A stretch of 36,978 nt of DNA from Chara braunii. Lineage: Eukaryota; Streptophyta; Charophyceae; Charales; Characeae. Within the stretch, counting starts at the first letter, position 1; the number at the start of each line of letters is the position of its first letter. The translations under genes and the position numbers were made by a program. The stretch lies in the NCBI GenBank assembly GCA_003427395.1, contig BFEA01000006.1, forward strand, positions 5,246,864-5,283,841, in the 5' to 3' direction. The notes beneath the pieces are model-generated. The model saw nothing but the letters and a program-made list of their open reading frames with translations, was not told the DNA's origin and searched no databases. Of the stretch, positions 31,223-36,978 are shown piece after piece.

Positions 31223-31271
31223 CCATTGCATAGGCTACAAATGCCACCACTTCATTCTCATTTGTCTCAGA
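31223..31271 (-). pseudogene. Truncated duplicate of the NAPRT exon
   Basis: 49 bp matching 31041-31089 with 6 differences, giving SETNENEVVAFVAYAM. The match stops abruptly on both sides, with no splice sites. It is followed 23 bp later by the border of an LTR fragment. A partial exon duplication is the simplest reading. Confidence 0.7.
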
Positions 31272-31294
31272 CTAAAGAACAGGGAAATTTGTGA

Positions 31295-31700
31295 TGCAAG
31301 GAAAACGAGCAATAGCGAAATTACAGAATTCCAGATTGTAATATCACACTGACAGCCAGGTAGTTGAAAGCTGTCCAGAAAGCAGAAATGCACTGATGTC
31401 ACACCGAAGGCGAACCAAACCAGGGAACTCAATTGTCAATGAAAGCAAACTCTCGCCACCACCAACAATGTAACCGAAGGTCTTCCTCCTACCAGCGCTC
31501 GCCCAGACTACTATCCCACAGCTACTATGCTATCCTACTCGATTGACAAAGCAACCAGTTGACGTCAGCAGCAGCAACCAGTGTACAAGCAGATGTCGCT
31601 CATGCAGACCTTCATGACGACCAGGTACGTGCTCTCAAATCACTTCCTCACTCACCATCTCCATGCTCACACTCGTCTCCCCCCCACACACCCTTCACCA
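31295..31700 (-). repeat. Family B LTR fragment
   Basis: Starts TGCAAGGAAAACGAGCAATAGCG like the other family B LTRs and follows them through the 'ctgtccagaaagcagaaatgcac' and 'gttgacgtcagcagcaac' blocks to about 31640-31700. It has no CT tract and no recognisable right end. No primer site precedes it, so it could be a solo or 3' LTR remnant. Confidence 0.7.
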
Positions 31701-32292
31701 AGGACCACCGCCTATCCCTGCCAGCTCACTAGCAGCGCCGTTGATGGCACAGATCCTGTCAGGGCGCTCATCTCGGCAACCTCACTTTTGGCGAGAGTCC
31801 GAACCAAATACGTATGTGGGGCTCGCATTATTGCTTAGCACAGTGAGATGACCGTTTAGTCAGTGGCAATTCCAGGCCGGTGGAAGGCCCCAGAGCCATA
31901 GGGTCCGGTTAACCCCCTCCTTTCTTAAGTTTTTACTTTTTGTTATATTTTTCTTTTATTTTTAAGGACTGGCTTTATGTCACAACTAGCTCAGCCTCTG
32001 CGGGACACGTCGCAAAGAAGATAAAGACCTTACCTTGTGCACACGCAGGAAGACTGTGTTTGGCGATGCATGGAAAGGTGCCGCGTTGTCAAACCTAGCA
32101 TGGGGGAAAGTCGTGAGTTTTGACAAAGCAAGTGGTGCGCCCGACGGCCACAAACCCAGGCACGGACGCCGTCATCTGGCGGCCGGGAGACTGGCCGGTG
32201 GAAGAAGGCGAAGGCCTGGTTTGTACTGGTAAGCCTAAACACAGTCCCAAGACTGTTTATATGGAACTTCGCGCCTGCTTAGTTCAGCCTTG
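31701..32292. other. No gene recognised
   Basis: No domain or repeat I can name. A T-rich segment lies at 31920-31965. Confidence 0.4.
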
Positions 32293-32362
32293 GTCGTAGT
32301 TCTATTGGTTACAGTAGAGGACTTTGAAGCAACAGGTTTTTGGTTCAAGGTCGGCATGCGAC
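32293..32362 (+). pseudogene. tRNA-Gln-like sequence, degenerate
   Basis: A-box-like TAGTTCTATTGGTTA (32297-32311) and B-box GGTTCAAGGTC (32342-32352) are 45 nt apart, as in a real tRNA. The ends GTCGTAG and CATGCGAC can pair at 6 of 7 positions. The anticodon loop reads CTTTGAA, giving TTG (Gln). The anticodon and T stems have several mismatches and no T run follows, so it is probably a pseudogene or a SINE head. Confidence 0.4.
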
Positions 32363-32549
32363 GATGGAGCAAAGGAGCGGGATCGGCGGAGACTGAGGGG
32401 TCCCCAACAGTTTTGCCGAACGGGCCCGGGTCCGGGTCCAACTGGCAAGACAAGGAGGGTGCCGACGGGTCCTCGTCCTCGTCATTTCTATTATTTTTAT
32501 TTTTGACTTATTTTTATTTTTGCGAGTATCAGGGTCCTCGGTAGGCCTA

Positions 32550-33230
32550 TTGGGCCCTGTCTGCAGCCTTACCCGCCCTAAGTGAAGGCGGAGGTGCCCG
32601 CCCTAAGTGAAGGCGGGCCTGGCTTTTTGCAAAAGGCCTTCGACTATCAATTTCGTATTTGGGGTTCAGGCAGTTGCGACGCGCCAGTTGGTTGAAAGAA
32701 ACACAGGCCGAGCAACAAGGACATTTCCACGGCCTACCGGGCCTTTCCAAAGAATGCAGGCCCTGGCCGTGATTCGCAGCCTCATACAGAGACAGTTGGG
32801 CACCCAACCGAACGAGGCCCAGCAGCCCAGTAGCTGCTGCATCCAGGCAGCCTCCTNGGGCCTTCNGGAAGCTTNTGGGCCCAGGCCAAGGCAGCCAGGC
32901 TGCGTGAGCAGGCCAACTCTTTCCATAAAGGAAAGAGCCCGGCCCTGGCTGCCTCATTCAAGCACTCGCATGCTGGGCGGCAGCACAAGGTTCGTGCCCT
33001 CACATCATCATCATCATCATCATCCTTCACCTATCCCCTGACTTCACCCACACCTGTCCTCTCTGTCACCCGAAGACCAACCCTGCGCTTCACTGTAGTC
33101 CAAGCCCACCAGCTATGGTGGCTGGGCTATGGCGCTGCCCTCAGCAGCGCCCTCCTCCTCTGCACGACCGCACGTGCTGCACCTCGCCTCCCAGTGCTAT
33201 GGGCGGCATCTTCAAGTACTTCTGGCTGCT
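32550..33230. repeat. Rearranged family B LTR-like fragments
   Basis: The part near 32580-32700 resembles the LTR 3' end in inverted orientation (CCCTAAGTGAAGGCGGGC, CGCCAGTTGGTT). The part from 32990 to 33210 resembles the LTR middle in direct orientation (GTGCCCTCACATCATCA, GCTATGGCGCTGCCCTCAGC). Three Ns at 32857-32875 fall between, so misassembly is possible. An (ATC)n tract lies at 33002-33024. Confidence 0.5.
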
Positions 33231-34020
33231 GCTGATGTCAACAGTTGCATTCTCTTTTTGTAGTCTGTACTAGCTGTGTAGGAGTAGGCTGGGCGCTGAG
33301 CGCCAAGTGTGAGTGTATGGGAACTGGACTCTTGTGTTGAGAGGAGAGAGTGTGCTCTCCACGGACATTGGTTTTCAGTGCTACGAAACTCCATTGGTGT
33401 ATTATTGGGGCAATGCTGCTATCTGGACACGGTGTGACTATCTGACTTGCAATGTGATGGTGTGATCTGGGATTGTCATCTCGCTGTTGCTTATTTTCCT
33501 TGCATTTTTATTTCATTTTCTCCATTCTTAAGGTCCAAGATGTTGACCAGGCCGGAAACTGGCTCTAGGACCAACAGCGAAGGAGTTCCGCGGAGGAAGG
33601 ATGAAGAGAGCTTGGAAAGAGAGTTGAAGAGTGCTTGAAGTTGCTGAGCGAGGAACGGATGGAAGGGAGTTGAGTAGCCCCACCTGGACGGGGGTGGACG
33701 ACAACTATGTCGCCACCATCCTTGACCAGGGCAAAGGAACCGCTACCATCATGGGCTGCTGTGACCAGCATTGCAGTGGGGAGAGATTGAACCCCCCCCC
33801 CTGCAAATAACCGTCATGGCAGTCGAGGACTTTGAGCGCACGCCTTCTTTGGCGGGCCCGTTCGGGTTCCAGCGTATTTGGGGTACTGCCGAAACTCCTC
33901 TATCCCTCCCATCTTGGTGCTTGGACCGACGGGGTCAAAATGCATGAGAGTGAGTCGCAGGAACCGCCTGCAGGAGCACAGTCCGCCAACCACTATTTGC
34001 TGTGAAGAGGTTTGAGTGTG
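33231..34020. other. No gene recognised
   Basis: Short open frames only. A C11 run at 33792-33802 and a segment near 33823 related to 9350 are the only features I can point to. Confidence 0.4.
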
Positions 34021-34300
34021 AACAGGCCTGTGGGATCAGCGCCACTGGGCCTAGCTCAGTTGGTCCACCCGCAAACTGTTGAAAAACAGACCTGTGGGAC
34101 CAGCGCACTGGGCCTAGCTCAGTTGGTAAGCCCGCGAAATGTTGAAAAACAGGCCTGTGGGACCAGCGCCACTGGGCCAAGCTCAGTTGGTACACCCGCG
34201 AACTGCTGAAAAAGAGGCCTGTGGGACCAGCACCCGTGGGCCTCGCTCAAACTGGTACACCCGCGGACTATGGAAAAACAGACCTGTGTTCAAACTCAGA
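34021..34300 (+). repeat. 64-bp tandem array of tRNA-like units
   Basis: Units start at 34021, 34085, 34148, 34212 and 34277 (periods 63-65). Each has a tRNA A-box-like core: TAGCTCAGTTGG at 34052 and 34115, AAGCTCAGTTGG at 34179, degenerate at 34243. Each also has an anticodon-arm-like CTGTT-GAAA-AACAG or a variant. Inner units lack a T-arm. The last has GTTCAAACTC at 34288, 45 nt after its A-box, which is normal tRNA spacing. Confidence 0.75.
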
Positions 34301-34400
34301 TGTGTACAGATGAGTGAAATACAACTTGAGTTCCCTGGGACTAGTCGGTCTCATAAAGTTACCTCAGCGGCTGTCTCCCTGCCCTTTGAGACAGCCGTGA

Positions 34401-34474
34401 GGGGTGGAAGCTCTCAATTGGTACACACCTGAACAATTGAAATACAGGCCTTAGTTCGAACCAGATACTAGTGG
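34401..34474 (+). pseudogene. tRNA-like body with A and B boxes
   Basis: A-box-like AAGCTCTCAATTGGT (34408) and B-box AGTTCGAACCA (34453) are 45 nt apart. The middle, ACAATTGAAATACAGG, matches the array units. The acceptor ends do not pair, so it is not a functional tRNA gene; a tRNA-derived SINE head is more likely. Confidence 0.5.
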
Positions 34475-34533
34475 ACGACCAGAATAACATCCTTCAGAAT
34501 TACCGTCATGGTACCGGCCGTTCACTGGCCACT

Positions 34534-34620
34534 GTCCTTCGGGTGTTAAAAGTTGGAACGATACAGGGAAAATTAGCATGGCCCCTGTGCAAGGGCGACA
34601 CATATAGATCGAAGGATTCT
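34534..34620 (+). ncRNA. U6: U6 snRNA-like sequence, probably a pseudogene
   Basis: The central part is unmistakable: TTGGAACGATACAG (34553), ATTAGCATGGCCCCTG (34572) including the AGC triad, GCAAGG and GACAC, ending in ATCGA and a T run. U6 forms the spliceosome active centre with U2. Here the invariant ACAGAGA box reads ACAGGGA, the 5' stem is imperfect, and no TATA box or plant USE is visible upstream. The likely state is a decayed copy, though a divergent live gene is not excluded. Confidence 0.8.
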
Positions 34621-34645
34621 TTTTTTTTTTTTTTTTTTTTGTTGA

Positions 34646-34709
<64 letters not shown>
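34620..34709. repeat. T21 and T61 tracts after the U6-like sequence
   Basis: T runs at 34620-34640 and 34649-34709, separated by GTTGACCC. A U6 gene needs only a few T as a Pol III terminator, so this looks like an expanded terminator or poly-T insertion. Confidence 0.95.
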
Positions 34710-36174
34710 CTCTTTCTTCTTCTTTCTTTTAAATGAATTAAGATTTAATTAAGGGAAGATACGGCTTACCTTGGAGGAGCGACCAGGCTGTGAGACTGCT
34801 GTGTGGAGATAGTGGTCACAGCCGCTCTGTGGAGGTAGTGGCCGACAGGGGCACGAAGTTTCCCTGGTCGTTTTCTTTTCTTTTGTATTCCATCACACAG
34901 CTACTTGAAGCAGTGAGAGGCCAGGTTACGCAGGCTGTCAGAGGAAGGGAAAAGGTGATGTCAACAAGAAAGGGAGATGAAGAAGAGGGGACGAGGAAGA
35001 TGGCGATGAGAGAGGAGAAAAGAGGAATGGAAGTTAGATTGCCCCTTCCTTGGCAGAATGAGGCGGGGAAAGAGGCAAGGTGGGGGTTTTAAGGTTTGGC
35101 GTGTTCTATGCCGGGGTCCGAACAGCGAGTGAAGGAGAATAATGAGAGCTAGAAGAGAAAGTGAGTGCGCGGGAGAGGTGCAATGAAAGTGATGAGGAGG
35201 AAGGAGGCGACGAAAGATGGCATATCTCGGTCATTTCTTGACTGATTTTGTCGGACTAAAATGCTAAGCTGGGGTTTTGAGGCATTGCGGACTGATTGGC
35301 CACGCCAGTTTTTTTGGTTTCAGTGGCGGTTTGGATGGTATGGGCATTTGGGGTTGCGCCTAGGAGGAGGAATCTTCAGATGGTCATGTATCTTCCCATG
35401 ATCTAGAGGAAGATTCATTCTGATTTTGCATAGGCGGTGAGCAGAGGGGTGGGACCAAGGTGCGTATGGATCCTCACTGCCTATGTGGTCATCGGCGCAG
35501 GCGATTGTGGTGTTCCTCGTTGTCTCCGCAATATGACTGCTGCTGCTCGCAGTGGTGCTCGTAGTGATTAAGGCAAGGGTGCGACACCATGCTGTTGTTA
35601 TCTTCCTTGCCATGGTCATCCGAGGCCGAATTCCGCTATTCCTTCGATTTACGCTGCTGGCCACCTCGAGGTTGTGCCTGATTGTGCTGGCTGGGAAGTT
35701 ACACGACTGTAACTGAGATAGCAGCCAGGTACGCAGAATGCAGAGTTATGCTGACGTGAAGAGGAAGAAGGAGGAGCGAAGTAGTAAAAGAGCGGGATGA
35801 CAAATAGGATGGCAACGAGAGAACAGAAATGAGTAGGAGGTGAGAGAGAGAAGGCAAATAAGGAAGGAGGACGGTGCGAATGAGGGAAAGAAAGGGAGAG
35901 AGAGACTCACCTGGCATTGCGCAGCTGCTGCATGGGACTAGAATGTATCTTCCCATATTCTAGCGGAAGATTCTTTCTCTTTTTTTTTTTGTACATTTTG
36001 TGTGAGTGCTGCAACGGGGACGCGGTTGCTATTGCCCCTCGTGAGTACGTCCCTCCCCTGCCTCGTGATCACCTGCTGGTACTCGCTACCATCATCAATC
36101 TCGGTGGTAATTGCTATTCGTGGTGGTAGGCGCTGACATCGCCCTGACTTACTCTGCAAAGGCACATACGTGGG

Positions 36175-36222
36175 CAGCGGGCGCAGTGGTAGAGTAATCA
36201 ACGTCTGTATCGATCCAGGTTA
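36175..36222 (+). other. tRNA-like A/B-box pair, short spacing
   Basis: GGGCGCAGTGGTAGAGT (36179) resembles an A-box and GTATCGATCCAGG a B-box, about 26 nt apart, too short for an anticodon arm. It lies between two copies of the hairpin-module tail. Confidence 0.3.
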
Positions 36223-36301
36223 TGGCACAAGATTCATTCTCCTTTTACATAAGATTCATTCTCTTTTTACATATTTCGTGAGTGCAGGGTCGGGATCTCG
36301 A

Positions 36302-36359
36302 CGCTGCTGTTTGTGTCATTGGACTGTCGGCGCTGCTGTTTGTGTCATTGGACTGCTCC
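36302..36359. repeat. 29-bp tandem duplication
   Basis: Units at 36302-36330 and 36331-36359, differing only at the last few bases. Confidence 0.95.
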
Positions 36360-36600
36360 TTGCTCTCGTCATCATTTCCGATTCCGGCCATATCACTGGG
36401 GTTGACCTCTGGATCTTGGTGGTTTTGCTATTCTTCATCTTGGCACGTTCTTGTCTCAGGTGGTGGTGACCGTCTTCTTCATTGACAGTGTATCATTCCA
36501 TGCTCTAGCGGAAGATTCATGCCGACTGAGCTACAATATATCTTCCCATGTTCTGGCAAAGCATTCAGTCTCATTTTTCTTTTGCACGATGGTGAATGTG

Positions 36601-36930
36601 ACTAGTCGCCCTGACTATCGAGATTGAGGTGGTGCACGTGATCCCGACTGTGCTCTTTGAGGAGCGCGCGCTGCAGATAATTGCAACGATCGTTTTTCAT
36701 TGTATGTGTGATCCTGGTGATCGTCTTTGATTGTGCGCGTAGCGAGCGCCTTCTTCTTCATCCAGGTGGCCATCGTAATCATCATCAGGAATGTGTTGCT
36801 CGCTTTGGAGTCACGTGTTCGTACCATTCGTCACCGTCGCCAGCATACTCGTTGTGCTCGTCTTGCAATGGTGCTGCTTGCACCAGTCCTTTTCTGCATC
36901 ACCACAACTGTCTTCTTGGGGTTGCTACAG
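36601..36930. other. No gene recognised
   Basis: No domain visible. Open frames are short and rich in hydrophobic codons from GTC/CTT-rich composition. Confidence 0.4.
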
Positions 36931-36932
36931 AG

Positions 36933-36967
<35 letters not shown>

Positions 36968-36978
36968 CACACACACAC
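36931..36978. repeat. (CA)n microsatellite at the window edge
   Basis: CA units with one G interruption, running off the right end. Confidence 0.95.

Larger units (their letters stand above)
34740..36600. repeat. Region with a repeated hairpin module and purine-rich blocks
   Basis: ATCTTCC-(11 nt)-GGAAGAT hairpins occur at 35390-35414 and 35947-35971, with degenerate copies at 36492-36516 and 36540-36564. ATTCATTCT tails alone occur near 36231 and 36253. Two purine-rich blocks (34920-35240, 35724-35910) have similar starts (GCCAGGTTACGCAG, GCCAGGTACGCAG). On the minus strand splice-donor-like AG|GTGAGT (about 35910) and AG|GTAAGC (about 34766) are visible, but I find no conserved exon. Confidence 0.55.

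Noticed and set aside
35500-36900. Hydrophobic open frames resembling membrane proteins
   Set aside because: The hydrophobicity follows from GTC/CTT/ATC-rich composition, frames are short with stops, and no start or conserved motif was found.
1-36978. CRISPR arrays, bacterial operons, rRNA genes or viral genomes
   Set aside because: Tandem repeats here lack regular unique spacers, no Shine-Dalgarno-linked gene strings are seen, no rRNA signature was recognised, and the only reverse-transcribing sequences are LTR retrotransposons without a visible envelope gene.

Overview
The window looks like repeat-rich nuclear DNA of a plant or streptophyte alga. No bacterial gene organisation is visible. 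The evidence is two nearly complete LTR retrotransposons of the Ty3/Gypsy type, primer sites that resemble the 3' end of plant initiator tRNA-Met, a U6 snRNA-like sequence, GT-AG splice signals around one conserved exon, and many microsatellites. The species cannot be fixed from sequence alone. A charophyte or land-plant genome would fit. Single N gaps lie at 9314, 29771, 32857, 32866 and 32875.

Layout. Positions 290-2031 hold the leader, primer site and 5' LTR of a minus-strand element (family B) whose body runs off the left edge. It abuts a plus-strand Gypsy integrase remnant (about 2042-3441), as if inserted into it. Positions 3442-13750 have no convincing gene. They hold an LTR-like region with a 488-bp tandem duplication carrying two TATA boxes, diverged tandem repeats, short precise duplications, palindromes and microsatellites. 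Positions 13755-21652 are a full-length minus-strand Gypsy element (family A): two LTRs of about 1 kb, PBS, long leader, gag, and protease-RT-RNase H-integrase with several breaks. At its gag/pol junction there is a slippery heptamer followed by a hairpin, in the geometry of a -1 ribosomal frameshift site. Positions 21730-22160 are a dense cluster of hairpins. Positions 22841-30471 are a second full-length minus-strand Gypsy element (family B), with a 4-bp target duplication and a deletion that removes the RT active site and most of RNase H.

Positions 31000-31116 carry one perfectly bounded 39-codon exon that I recognise as nicotinate phosphoribosyltransferase, the first enzyme of the Preiss-Handler route to NAD, with a truncated copy 180 bp away next to another family B LTR fragment. 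Positions 34021-34620 are a compact cluster of Pol III-like sequences: a 64-bp tandem array carrying tRNA A-boxes, a tRNA-like body, and a U6-like sequence running into very long T tracts. Positions 34740-36600 contain a repeated small hairpin module that also occurs at positions 31-72.

All retroelement coding regions seen here are broken, so the elements look non-autonomous today. The only host protein-coding sequence I can defend is the NAPRT exon. The best candidates for something undescribed are the frameshift signal, the Pol III-like cluster, the hairpin cluster and the dispersed hairpin module.
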